A stretch of 64,000 nt of DNA. Origin: DATGPD01 sp041398565. GTDB lineage: Bacteria > Planctomycetota > UBA1135 > UBA2386. Within the stretch, counting starts at the first letter, position 1, and each line of letters begins with the position of its first letter. Position numbers and translations under genes: made by a program. Below are positions 34,822 through 43,190 of this stretch, one piece after another. The stretch lies in NCBI GenBank assembly GCA_041398565.1, contig JAWKUN010000007.1, positions 1 to 64,000 on the forward strand. The letters are read 5' to 3'. The notes below the pieces were generated by a model. It did not search any database. It worked only from the letters and a program-made list of their open reading frames with translations, and was not told the DNA's origin.

Positions 34822-36431
34822 CGGTGGCGCCCGTAGCCGCCACCACCCGGTGTCTCCACCTCGACGGCGTCGCCCGCGGCCAGCACGACGCTCCCTTTCG
34901 CGGGCAGCGGCACACGCACACCACGGCGCTCGACGTGGGCGCTGGCAGCGGCACCGTCGCCGCCGCCGGCCAGTCCCCACGGGCGCCGCACGTGCCTCTC
35001 GGCGAACAGCGACACCGACACACCGTCGGTCAGCGCGCGCAGGCGCTTGACCACGCCGTCGCCACCACGCCGCGCGCCGCGGCCGCCACTGCCGCGACGC
35101 AGGGTCAGACTCTCGACGCGCAGCGGGTAGCGCGCCTCGAAGTCCTCGATCGGCGTGTTGCGCGTGTTGGTCATGTGCGTCTGCACGCCCGACGTTCCTC
35201 CTGCCGTGGCGGTCGCCCCGCCACCGCCGGGCAGCGTCTCGTAGAACGAGAAGTCCTCGCCTCCTGCGTCGCGCCCACCCACCGCCAGGTTGGTCATCGT
35301 CCCCGCCGACGCGGCCGGGATCCGGCCCGGCAGCGCACGGCTCAGCGCGCGCAAGACCAAGTCGACCAACCGCTGGCTGGTCTCGACGTTGCCGCCGGCG
35401 ACCGGTGCCGGTGCGCGCGGCTCGAGGAGCGTGCCCGGCCGGGTGTGGACGCGCAAGCGACGGTAGAGCCCATCGTTGGTCGGCAAGCGCGAGGGCAGGA
35501 GCGCACGCACCACGTAGGCGCATGCCGCGAGAACGACGCTGCGGTTGCAGTTGATGCCGCCGCGTGCCTGCGGCGCGCACCGGCGGAAGTCGAATTCGAT
35601 GGTGTCTCCACGCAGGTCGAGGTCGAGCGTCAGCCGGAACGGTCCGCCACCGGTGCCATCGCTCTCCAGCCACTCCTCGGCGCGGTATCGGCCGCGCGGC
35701 ATGGTGCGCAGGCGCGACACCAGCAGGCGCTCGGTGTAGTCCATCAGGTGGCCGCTGTAGGCCTGGACCGTCGCCAGACCGAAGTCGTCGACCATCGCCC
35801 GCAACCGCCGCTCGGCACAGGCCAGCGCCGCTTCCTGCGCTTCGAGATCGATGGCCCGCTCCCGGGCGCCGCGCACGTTGGCGAGCAGGAGGCGCACGAC
35901 GTCGCCGACCCGCTTGCCCGCGGCGCGCAGCTTGACCGGCGGGATCACCAACCCCTCGGCGAAGAGGTCGTGCGCCACGCCCATCGATCCGGGCGTACCG
36001 CCGCCGATGTCGGCGTGGTGCGCGCGGTTGACGGCGAAGAACTCCGGCAGCCGCCGGCGGCGCAAGAAGATCGGCCGCACCATGGTCACGTCGGGCAAGT
36101 GGGTGCCGCCGGCGTAGGGGTCGTTGAGCACGACGACGTCACCCGGCTGCAACCTCGACGCCGCGCGCGCTGCCGCCACGGAGTCGGCCGCCGAACCGAG
36201 GTGCACCGGGATGTGTTCGGCCTGGCTGACCAAGCGCCCGGCGCCGTCGTAGAGCGCGCACGAGAAGTCGAGACGCTCGCGGATGTTGGGACTGGCGGCA
36301 CAGCGCCGCAGCAGGGCGCCGCTCTCGTCGCAGATGGCGGCGAGGAGCTGGTGGAAGACCTCGAGACGGATCGGATCGGGGAGGCGCGTCAACGGCGTCG
36401 ACGATACTCGACGGGGCCCGGCACCCGTCAC
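34818..36431 (-). CDS. Hydantoinase B / oxoprolinase-like protein (HyuB family)
   Basis: 537 residues. The start is GTG 36431, whose GTGA overlaps the stop of the TMTC-like gene. Family blocks are clear: SPNIRERLDFSCALYDGAGRLVSQAEHIPVHLGS, GDVVVLNDPYAGGTHLPDVT, FFAVNRAHHADIGGGTPGSM, EGLVIPPVKL, GGINCNRSV, and FSFYETLPGGGGAT near the C-terminus. The HyuB subunit normally acts with HyuA (ATPase half) on hydantoins, oxoproline or acetone. No hyuA lies in the window, so this is an orphan subunit or has a distant partner. It is coupled to both neighbours. Confidence 0.92.
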   Translation of the reverse strand: MTGAGPRRVSSTPLTRLPDPIRLEVFHQLLAAICDESGALLRRCAASPNIRERLDFSCALYDGAGRLVSQAEHIPVHLGSAADSVAAARAASRLQPGDVVVLNDPYAGGTHLPDVTMVRPIFLRRRRLPEFFAVNRAHHADIGGGTPGSMGVAHDLFAEGLVIPPVKLRAAGKRVGDVVRLLLANVRGARERAIDLEAQEAALACAERRLRAMVDDFGLATVQAYSGHLMDYTERLLVSRLRTMPRGRYRAEEWLESDGTGGGPFRLTLDLDLRGDTIEFDFRRCAPQARGGINCNRSVVLAACAYVVRALLPSRLPTNDGLYRRLRVHTRPGTLLEPRAPAPVAGGNVETSQRLVDLVLRALSRALPGRIPAASAGTMTNLAVGGRDAGGEDFSFYETLPGGGGATATAGGTSGVQTHMTNTRNTPIEDFEARYPLRVESLTLRRGSGGRGARRGGDGVVKRLRALTDGVSVSLFAERHVRRPWGLAGGGDGAAASAHVERRGVRVPLPAKGSVVLAAGDAVEVETPGGGGYGRHR

Positions 36432-38407
36432 TTCCGCTGCAGGAGCCCGGCCGCGCGCGCGCGGATGTCCGCCGGCACGCGCGGGTCCTCGCGCAGGCCG
36501 CGCAGCATCCCCGAGGCCACGTCGTGGTGCCCGGCGTCGAGGTGCGCGCTGGCCAGGGCCAGGCGCACGAACGCGTGGTCCGGCTGCGCGGCGAGAACCT
36601 GCTCGAACCGCCGGATCGCGGCGTCGAAGTCGCCGTTCCGGTGCGCCACGTAGGCGCGCAGAAGGGGCCACGACGGACTCGCTGGCAGGGCCCGTTCGCC
36701 CGCCTCGGCAATCGCCAGCGCCTCGTCTGCCGGCAGCATCACCGCTGTCGGCAGGACGAGGCTGTCGAGCGGGGCCCGCATCGCCTCCGGCTCGCGCCAG
36801 GCTGCGCGCAGCGCCGCGCGCGCGTCTTCGGGGCGCCCGGCGCGCTCGTACAACGCCAGGAGATTGGCGTAGGTGACGTGGCGGAGCGGCCGGCGCTCGT
36901 CCGGAACCGCCAGCGCGCGCGAGAAGATGCGCTCGGCCTCCTGTACGCGCCCGCACTCGGCCAGGAACGTGCCGTAGTTGGTCAGCGCCTCGATCGCGTC
37001 GGGATCCAGCTCGAGGACCCGTCGCCACAGCGCCTCGGCGCCGGCAGCATCGCCGTGCGTGCGCAGATGCCGGGCCTTCTCGTCGAGCACGCGGACCGAC
37101 CTCGGGTTGGACTCGGCATCGGCGAGCGTCAACGCGGTGTCGTTGGCCCAAGCGCCGTTGCGCAGCAGGACGATCGCCAGATTGACGACCATCCACGCCG
37201 CGAGCATCGCCCCGACCGCACGGTGCCAGCGCGGCGGACTGCGAGATGCCAGCTCGGCCACCGCCAGAGCGATGCCGAGGCTGGGCGTGAAGTAGAGACG
37301 CTCACCGAAGGTCGTGCCGATGACGAACAGGACGTTCGTCACCGGCAGGCTGAAGGCGACGAAGCACACCGCGGCGACGAACAAGACCGGCCGGCGACGG
37401 CGACAGAGGCCGGCCCCGACCAACACGGCCAGCCACAACATCAGCGCGCCAAGGAAGCGCGGATCGCCGGCGCTGGCGACCGGGGTGAACGTGACGGGGC
37501 CGTAATCGGCGGACAGGGGCCACGGCCACAGGCACTTGAACAAGCCGAAGGCCCAGATGGTCATTCCGGTGCGCACGCGCGTGCCGGCATCGAGGTAGGC
37601 CAGCGGATTGGCGAGGTACTTGACGCCGACGTGCGCCCCGGCATCGCCGACGGCCGCGTGACGCAAGGCGACGAAGACGACCAGCGGTGGCAGCACCACA
37701 GCGAGGAGGGCCAGCGCATGGGCGCGCAGCGCGTCCTTCGTCGTTGCCCGCGGCGCAGCGATGGCGGCACCCGCCAGGGCCAGCACCGACCAGGCCAGGG
37801 CGCTCTCCTTGCTGAACAAGGCGAGCGCGAAGCTGCCGCTCGCCAACGTCCAGGCGCCGAGGCGAGCGCCTGCAGCCGAGCGCGCGCCGCGCACGAAGGC
37901 CAGCGTCGCGACGGCGCCGAAGCAGAAGGCGAGCAGCTCGGCGCGGCCGACGATGCCCGCGACCACCTCGGAGTGGATGGCGCTGCTACCGAACAGAGCT
38001 GCGGCGAGGATCGCCGCCATCTGTCGCATGCCCACAGCCCGGGCCAGCAGGAACGCCAACGCGACCGCAACCGCGTGCAGCACGACGTTCCCCAGATGGT
38101 GGCCCAGGGCGCCGAGACCGAGCGCGTTGCCGATGGCGAAGCCGAGGATGGGCAGCGGGCGATAGAGCGGGCTCGCCTCGCCGGCGTTGCCGTGCCAGTA
38201 GCCGTGCGTGAAGTAGTCGGGCAGCGGCCGCAGCTGCGACGTCATGAGGTTGGGGCGACCATCGGGCAGGAGTGGCGACGCCAGCAACGCGTCGTCGAGC
38301 GCGTAGCCGTTGGCGAGCGACGGGGCGTACGCGGTCGAGACCAGGACGATCACCGCGGCCAGCACGAGGCGCGGGCGCGAAGCCAGGGCAGCCAGCGGGG
38401 CGGGCAT
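36428..38407 (-). CDS. Polytopic membrane protein with C-terminal TPRs (TMTC / DUF1736-like)
   Basis: 659 residues from the ATG at 38407. The N-terminal 400 residues hold about ten hydrophobic segments. LANGYALDDALL near the start and FLLARAVGMRQMAAILAAALFG, HSEVVAGIVGRAELLA and GTTFGERLYFTPSLG later match the GT-C-like membrane part of TMTC/DUF1736 proteins, which use lipid-linked mannose or related donors. The last 220 residues are tetratricopeptide repeats (DAAGAEALWRRVLELDPDAIEALTNYGTFL and three to four more). A protein glycosylation or polymer-transfer role at the membrane is inferred. It is the first gene of a string of minus genes and starts just beside repeat A4. Confidence 0.88.
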   Translation of the reverse strand: MPAPLAALASRPRLVLAAVIVLVSTAYAPSLANGYALDDALLASPLLPDGRPNLMTSQLRPLPDYFTHGYWHGNAGEASPLYRPLPILGFAIGNALGLGALGHHLGNVVLHAVAVALAFLLARAVGMRQMAAILAAALFGSSAIHSEVVAGIVGRAELLAFCFGAVATLAFVRGARSAAGARLGAWTLASGSFALALFSKESALAWSVLALAGAAIAAPRATTKDALRAHALALLAVVLPPLVVFVALRHAAVGDAGAHVGVKYLANPLAYLDAGTRVRTGMTIWAFGLFKCLWPWPLSADYGPVTFTPVASAGDPRFLGALMLWLAVLVGAGLCRRRRPVLFVAAVCFVAFSLPVTNVLFVIGTTFGERLYFTPSLGIALAVAELASRSPPRWHRAVGAMLAAWMVVNLAIVLLRNGAWANDTALTLADAESNPRSVRVLDEKARHLRTHGDAAGAEALWRRVLELDPDAIEALTNYGTFLAECGRVQEAERIFSRALAVPDERRPLRHVTYANLLALYERAGRPEDARAALRAAWREPEAMRAPLDSLVLPTAVMLPADEALAIAEAGERALPASPSWPLLRAYVAHRNGDFDAAIRRFEQVLAAQPDHAFVRLALASAHLDAGHHDVASGMLRGLREDPRVPADIRARAAGLLQRK

Positions 38408-38737
38408 GGGCGCCCTTGGTATCGGCCGGGCTCGTCGCCGCCAAGCCCGGGCCCCAGAGTGACCGGTCGCGGCCGGGCCGCAACAAGGGCTTGGTTGCTG
38501 TCGGCGCTTCCCGCCGACCAGCTTCGATCCAGCTGGCTGGATCGCACAGAGACATGGCGCACTCTGGTGCGGCATGGCTCGAGGGGGCGCCCGGCCGCTT
38601 TGTTGGCGGGACGGCGAGTGTCCTCGGCGGGCGACACCGCGTCCCCCCGGGCCCGCCGGCGCGCCCCGGTTCGACCCCGGATGCCCGTCCCTGCCAGGCC
38701 GTGAGCCGGCACAGCCCTTGCTCGCGCTTCGGACACC
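38408..38737. other. Divergent intergenic region holding repeat A4
   Basis: 330 bases between the leftward TMTC-like gene and the rightward His-rich lipoprotein gene. About half is repeat A4. The rest (38615-38737) shows no gene. No strong promoter hexamers are seen on either strand. Confidence 0.5.
38469..38614 (+). repeat. Structured repeat family A, copy A4, with inserted extra hairpins
   Basis: The outer stem pairs GCGGCCGGGC (38469-38478) with GCCCGGCCGC (38589-38598). Inside are the CAACAAGGGCTTGGTTG hairpin (one base shorter on one arm), GTCGGCG/CGCCGAC (38500-38518), and an extra hairpin CGATCCAG/CTGGATCG (38525-38544) absent from the other copies. A CAGAG linker and a TTTGTTGGCGGG tail follow. 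A partial hairpin GCAC/GTGC lies near 38560. Confidence 0.7.
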
Positions 38738-38911
38738 ATGAAACGCGTCCGACCCCTCGGCAAGCTCTTCCGCCTGTTCGCCGTCGCGCTGTTCGTCGCA
38801 CCCCTCCTGAGCCTGGGTGGCTGCCACATCCTGCTGCACCACGCACTCCACCACCACGACCACGGCGGGCGTGGCGGCGGCCACCACCACTCGCCGCGTC
38901 CCTGCCGCTGA
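38738..38911 (+). CDS. Tiny His-rich lipoprotein
   Basis: 57 residues, too short for a normal ORF scan. The N-terminus MKRVRPLGKLFRLFAVALFV and then APLLSLGGC form a lipoprotein signal with Cys29 as the lipidated residue. The mature 29 residues contain ten histidines (HILLHHALHHHDHGG and GGHHHSPRPC) and a final cysteine. This composition points to binding of Zn, Ni, Co or Cu at the membrane surface. The window also encodes a Cu/Ag efflux system, but the two are separate transcripts. Antisense open frames over the region are GC artefacts. Confidence 0.65.
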   Translation: MKRVRPLGKLFRLFAVALFVAPLLSLGGCHILLHHALHHHDHGGRGGGHHHSPRPCR

Positions 38912-39056
38912 ACGCGCGGCCGGACGAACGCGCGGCGCCGGCAGGAAGAAGCCGTGCGCCGCGCACGTCGGAGCACCGACCTCCGCGGCGACCCGGTGGC
39001 GCAGGCACGCACGGCAACGATGCGGCACTGCGGCGCCCGCGCTGCCTTCCCTGGCC

Positions 39057-39062
39057 TAGACT
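39057..39062 (+). promoter_or_regulatory. Candidate -10 element TAGACT
   Basis: TAGACT lies 24 bases before the ATG at 39087. It matches the TANNNT pattern seen before many starts here. Confidence 0.35.
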
Positions 39063-39086
39063 GCGTGTCTCGCCCTCTCCCTCGTG

Positions 39087-40526
39087 ATGACCGACGCTCG
39101 CCGCACGCGCTCGCCTGACCTCTTCCTCCTCCTGGCGCTCGCCGCCGTCGTGCGTGCGCAGGATCCACCGCTGCTGGTCGGCGGCCACGTCCTGCCGAGC
39201 CTGACCGTCATGGCCGACGGCGTGGGCAGCGACTCCGAGACCGGGATCGGCGCACTCATCCCGTGGGCCAACCGCCTGTGGGCCATCGGCTACGTGGCGC
39301 ACACCCGCGGCACCGGCATCGGGCTCTACGAGATCGATGCGGCCTTCCGGATGAGCAAGCACCCGGCCTCGGTGACCGGCACCTTCGCCAACCGCATGGT
39401 GCACTGGGAGTCGAAGCAGGCCTTTCTGGGACCCTACGCCATCGACGCCGACGGCAACGTCCGCGTCATCGAGGCGTTGAAGGATCACCGGCTGACCGCG
39501 ACCGCGCGTCATCTCGACGACCCGAAGGGACGCGTGTACTTCCTCACCATGGAGGGCCTGCTGTTCGAGGTCGACGTCGCGACCCTGGCGGCGACGCAGC
39601 TGTTCGACCTGACCAAGGACCTGCAGATCGACGCCGGCCAGCCGCACTTCAAGGGGATGCACACGGCGCAAGGGCGCGTCGTCGTCGCCAACAACACCTA
39701 CGAGGAGCCGGAGTACCTCGGCGAACGCCACGCTGGCCGCCTGGCCGAGTGGGACGGCAAGCAGTGGCGCGTCATCGAGTACCGCCCGTTCGTCGAGGTG
39801 AGCGGCAAGCAGAACCCGCAGGCCGGCGAGCGCTTCGGCAACACGATCTGGGCGATGGGCTTCGACCGCGAGTCCGTGCTGCTCGAGGTGCTGCACGACG
39901 GCCGCTGGACGCGCTACCGCCTGCCGAAGGGCAGTCAGAGCTGGGACCACACGTGGAACACCGAGTGGATGCGCATCCGCGAGGCGCAGACCGAGCGCTA
40001 CCTGATGGACGCCTTCGGGCTGTTCTACGACCTACCCGGCATGGTGTACGGACAACGCGTCTTCGGCATCCGACCGATCGCGTCGCACCTGCGCATCGTG
40101 CCCGACTTCTGCCACTACCGCGGCGTGCTCGTGCTGGCCGGCGATCAGACCGACAACGCCGTGGGGCAACCGCAATCGGGCCTGTGGCTGGGCGGCATCG
40201 ACGACCTGTGGCGCTTCGGCAAGCCGGCCGGTTGGGGTGGCGTGTGGCGCAAGACAAGCGTGCTCGGCGGTCAGGCCAGCGACCCGTTCCTCATGACCGG
40301 CTTCGAACACAAGGGGCTGCACCTCCGCAACGAGGGTGGCGCGGCGACCCGCGTGCGGATCGAGGTCGACTTCTTGGGCGACGGTTCGTTCGCGCCGTAC
40401 GCGGTGGTCGAGTTGGCCGCGGGTCAGTACCTGCACCACGAGTTCGAGACCGGATTCAGCGCCCACTGGGTGCGGCTGGTCGCGGAGGGCCCCGCGATCC
40501 TGACCGCGCAGTTCCACTACCACTGA
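39087..40526 (+). CDS. Exported protein of unknown function, beta-propeller-like
   Basis: 479 residues from the ATG at 39087 (a GTG at 39084 is adjacent). Signal peptide about 8-24 (LFLLLALAAVVRAQ). The body has regularly spaced aromatic and glycine-rich strands such as NRLWAIGYVAHTRGTGIGLYEID, GRVYFLTMEGLLFEVD, GRLAEWDGKQWRVIEY and HRPF-type turns, and a late RVIFGIRP-like strand, suggesting a beta-propeller of six or seven blades. A small all-beta C-terminal part (VRIEVDFLGDGSFAPY) follows. No catalytic or metal motif is visible. I recognise no family. The gene is monocistronic or precedes the kinase gene 200 bases on. Confidence 0.7.
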   Translation: MTDARRTRSPDLFLLLALAAVVRAQDPPLLVGGHVLPSLTVMADGVGSDSETGIGALIPWANRLWAIGYVAHTRGTGIGLYEIDAAFRMSKHPASVTGTFANRMVHWESKQAFLGPYAIDADGNVRVIEALKDHRLTATARHLDDPKGRVYFLTMEGLLFEVDVATLAATQLFDLTKDLQIDAGQPHFKGMHTAQGRVVVANNTYEEPEYLGERHAGRLAEWDGKQWRVIEYRPFVEVSGKQNPQAGERFGNTIWAMGFDRESVLLEVLHDGRWTRYRLPKGSQSWDHTWNTEWMRIREAQTERYLMDAFGLFYDLPGMVYGQRVFGIRPIASHLRIVPDFCHYRGVLVLAGDQTDNAVGQPQSGLWLGGIDDLWRFGKPAGWGGVWRKTSVLGGQASDPFLMTGFEHKGLHLRNEGGAATRVRIEVDFLGDGSFAPYAVVELAAGQYLHHEFETGFSAHWVRLVAEGPAILTAQFHYH

Positions 40527-40728
40527 CGGTGTGGCCCGGCTGGGCCGCACGTCTCGATCCGGGCACGGGAACCCCACGATCGGATGGTCACGGGGCCATC
40601 GCCACATCGCACTGGCGACGGCAACGACGCCCCGAGCGACTGAGGCGTGCGGCTGTCACTTGGCACACCGTCCCGACCTAGGACAGCACGCGCAGCAGGC
40701 GGGTGGGTGGCCGAGCCGAAAAGGGAGC

Positions 40729-42210
40729 GTGCGCGTCGCGCGAAGTCTGTTCCTGCACGTCTGCCTCGGCGGCGCTCTCGGCGCAGGGCTCGGCTCCGGC
40801 CTGGCCACATGGTCGTCCGGGCAGGCGGCTGCGACGGCGGCGCGCGAGCACGCACTCGACGTGGCATGGGCCGTCGGGGCCGCGCTGCCGACCGACAGCG
40901 TCGAGGCGGCGCTCGCCCTGCGCCCGGACGCCGCGGCCAAGCTCGAGGCCGCCGCACGCCGCACCGCCGGCAAGGTCGGCCTCGCCCGCAGCGTGCACCT
41001 CGCCCTGCCCAGATCGACGGGTCTCACTGCCGTACGTCTGGCCGGCGAAGCCGACCCGGATCTCGCCAACGACGTGACGACGCTCGCCAGCCAGGTCCTC
41101 CACGACCGTCAGCCCGCCTGCGGCACGCGCACGGGGGCCATCCCCCAGCTCGCCGCCACGCCAATCCTGAGCAGCTCCGGAGTGCCACTGGCCGTGCTGG
41201 TCCTCGGCTACGCGCCGACCGGCTCGACGCCGCTGTCCGTGTGGCCGCTGGTGATCGGGCTGTTCGTCGCGGCCGCGGTCGCGTCGATCGTGCGCCACCG
41301 CTTCGTCCGCGCCATCGCCTCGATCGAAGCCACGACGATCGATCCGGGCAACCCGAACGCACCGGCCGACGCCACGGCGTTGGCCGAGCGCGTCGCGCGG
41401 TTGGCGCAGAAGGCCAGCCTCGGCGAGACCGAACTCGAGCAACGCGTGCGAGCGCGCACCCTGGAGGTGACCCAGCAGAGCCGCATGCAGGAAGAACAAG
41501 TGGCCAACACCGTGCACGAGCTCCGCACGCCATTGACCACGATCATGGCGTCGCTGAGCATCCTGCGCGACGGCGTGGCCGAGACCGAAGACGAACGCCA
41601 GCAGTTCCTGGACAACGCCATGACCGCGACGCGGCACATGACGTTCCTGTGCAACGACATCCTCGACACCGCTGCCTTCGAGGCCGGCAAGCTGCGCATC
41701 GACATCATGCCTTGCGACGTGCAGGACCTGCTGACCGAGGCCGAGAGCATCATGCGCCCGATCGCCATGTCGCGCGACATCGAGCTGCGGGTCGATGCGC
41801 CGGCCGAGCCCGTCGCCGCCTCGGCCGACCGCGCTCGCGTGCTGCAGGTCGTGTTCAACCTGGTGGGGAACGCGGTGAAGTACTCGCGCCCGAACGGCCA
41901 CGTCGTCCTGCGGGCGCAGCGCGCGGGCAACTGCATGGCGTTCGAAGTCGAAGACGACGGCATCGGCGTCCCGGTGGCGGCGCGCGGCCACCTGTTCACC
42001 AAGTTCAGCCGCCTGCACGACAAGGACTCGACCGTGCCTGGAACCGGGATCGGCCTCTACCTCTGCCGGATCCTGGTCGAGCACATGGGCGGCTCGATCG
42101 GGTTCGACGAGCGCGAGGGTGGCACCGGGTCGGTCTTCTGGTTCACCTTGCCGCTGCCGCGCTCGTCGGTCACGCCACCGGTCGGACCGGGCGTCCTGAC
42201 CTCGAGCTGA
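40729..42210 (+). CDS. Membrane-bound sensor histidine kinase
   Basis: 493 residues from the GTG at 40729. The AAGGGAG just before it is very close, so the exact start is uncertain. Two hydrophobic segments (about 4-24 and 168-188) bracket a small periplasmic sensor region. A linker helix leads to the dimerisation box VANTVHELRTPL with the phosphorylated His near residue 263. The ATP domain has N box VVFNLVGNAVKYS, G1 VEDDGIGVP, an F box HLFTKFSR and G2 GTGIGLYLC. All catalytic boxes are intact. No response regulator gene is adjacent, so it is an orphan kinase. The signal is unknown. Confidence 0.93.
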   Translation: MRVARSLFLHVCLGGALGAGLGSGLATWSSGQAAATAAREHALDVAWAVGAALPTDSVEAALALRPDAAAKLEAAARRTAGKVGLARSVHLALPRSTGLTAVRLAGEADPDLANDVTTLASQVLHDRQPACGTRTGAIPQLAATPILSSSGVPLAVLVLGYAPTGSTPLSVWPLVIGLFVAAAVASIVRHRFVRAIASIEATTIDPGNPNAPADATALAERVARLAQKASLGETELEQRVRARTLEVTQQSRMQEEQVANTVHELRTPLTTIMASLSILRDGVAETEDERQQFLDNAMTATRHMTFLCNDILDTAAFEAGKLRIDIMPCDVQDLLTEAESIMRPIAMSRDIELRVDAPAEPVAASADRARVLQVVFNLVGNAVKYSRPNGHVVLRAQRAGNCMAFEVEDDGIGVPVAARGHLFTKFSRLHDKDSTVPGTGIGLYLCRILVEHMGGSIGFDEREGGTGSVFWFTLPLPRSSVTPPVGPGVLTSS

Positions 42211-42277
42211 GCGACGGCCAGACCACGCGCTGACGGCTGCTGGACTCGCACGGGTCCAACGGGTAGCGAGGACATCC

Positions 42278-43099
42278 ATGCTCGCCACCCTCCTCGTTTC
42301 GGCCCTTGCCCTGGGCTGCAAGTGCTGCGAATCCCCGAGGTGCGCGCAAGACCCCGGAAGCCCCCGGCAACCGGCGGGGGAGCAGGACGCGGAGCACCCG
42401 GGCAGGAAGAACCCGGGAGACGCGGGGGGCCCGAGCCAGGATGCTGCACCCGCGCCGCAGACGCTGGATCGGTTCGTCGACGACAGCCAGAGGTTCGCGC
42501 TGAGGCTGCCGGCGGGCTGGCGCAGGATGACCCCCGACGAGGGACGCAGCCTGCGTGCCGGCGGTCGCACGCAGGTCCCCGCCGAGTTCCTCGAGCCCGA
42601 GCCGCCGCGCTACCTGGTGTTCGGCCCCATCGATCGATGGCTGGCCGGAACCTTCGACGGACGCGCGCTGACCCTGGCTGAGTCGGACGGCGAGCCCGAC
42701 GTCGGCCCTTCGGGAATCGCCGACGTCAAGGCGCACTGGGAGTCGGTCACGCAGCGCGGAACGACGGTCGTGGTCGAGCGCCTCGAGGTGGGCAGCGTCG
42801 GCACCGAGGCGCACCCGGCCCTGCTCGGTCGGCTGCGCGTCGGTGCCGGCACGGACGCCCACACGCGCTTCGACGCCTACGTCCCCTCGGGCGGTCAGAC
42901 CTACTGCTTCGCGCTGACCTGGCCGGCGGCAGACGCAGCCGCGGGCGAAGCCGAGTTCACCGCCATGTGCCGCAGCATCGGCATGGCATCGAAGGCACGC
43001 GGTCCGGTCCACTTCGGGTCGAAGCTCCTGTGGGCCGCCTTGTTCGGCCTCGGCATCGGCGTCGTGCTGCACTCGGTGAGGAAACGCGCCAGAGGCTAG
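42278..43099 (+). CDS. Lipoprotein-like protein with C-terminal membrane segment
   Basis: 273 residues. The ATG at 42278 is preceded by GAGGA at good spacing. LVSALALGCKCC is a short lipoprotein-like signal, followed by a long Pro/Gly/Asp-rich low-complexity stretch (about 20-65). The folded part (about 66-235) starts RFVDDSQRFALRLPAGWRR, a pattern seen in small stress- or adhesion-associated domains of the PsbP/DUF1795 kind, though I am not certain. It contains one cysteine pair. The last 25 residues (LLWAALFGLGIGVVL) may span the membrane. The function is unknown. Confidence 0.65.
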   Translation: MLATLLVSALALGCKCCESPRCAQDPGSPRQPAGEQDAEHPGRKNPGDAGGPSQDAAPAPQTLDRFVDDSQRFALRLPAGWRRMTPDEGRSLRAGGRTQVPAEFLEPEPPRYLVFGPIDRWLAGTFDGRALTLAESDGEPDVGPSGIADVKAHWESVTQRGTTVVVERLEVGSVGTEAHPALLGRLRVGAGTDAHTRFDAYVPSGGQTYCFALTWPAADAAAGEAEFTAMCRSIGMASKARGPVHFGSKLLWAALFGLGIGVVLHSVRKRARG

Positions 43100-43120
43100 G
43101 GTCGACCCGGGGCCGGCGCG

Positions 43121-43126
43121 TATAGT
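43121..43126 (+). promoter_or_regulatory. Candidate -10 element TATAGT upstream of the DUF2779 gene
   Basis: TATAGT lies 64 bases before the start at 43191. A GTCGAC sits 14 bases upstream of it, as also seen before the TATAGT at 34334-34339 (13 bases), so the pair may reflect a shared promoter type. Confidence 0.35.
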
Positions 43127-43190
43127 CGGGTCTCACCGGTTTGGGAGGGGCGCGCCACGCCTCCAGTCCGGATCCACCGCTCAGAGAATC

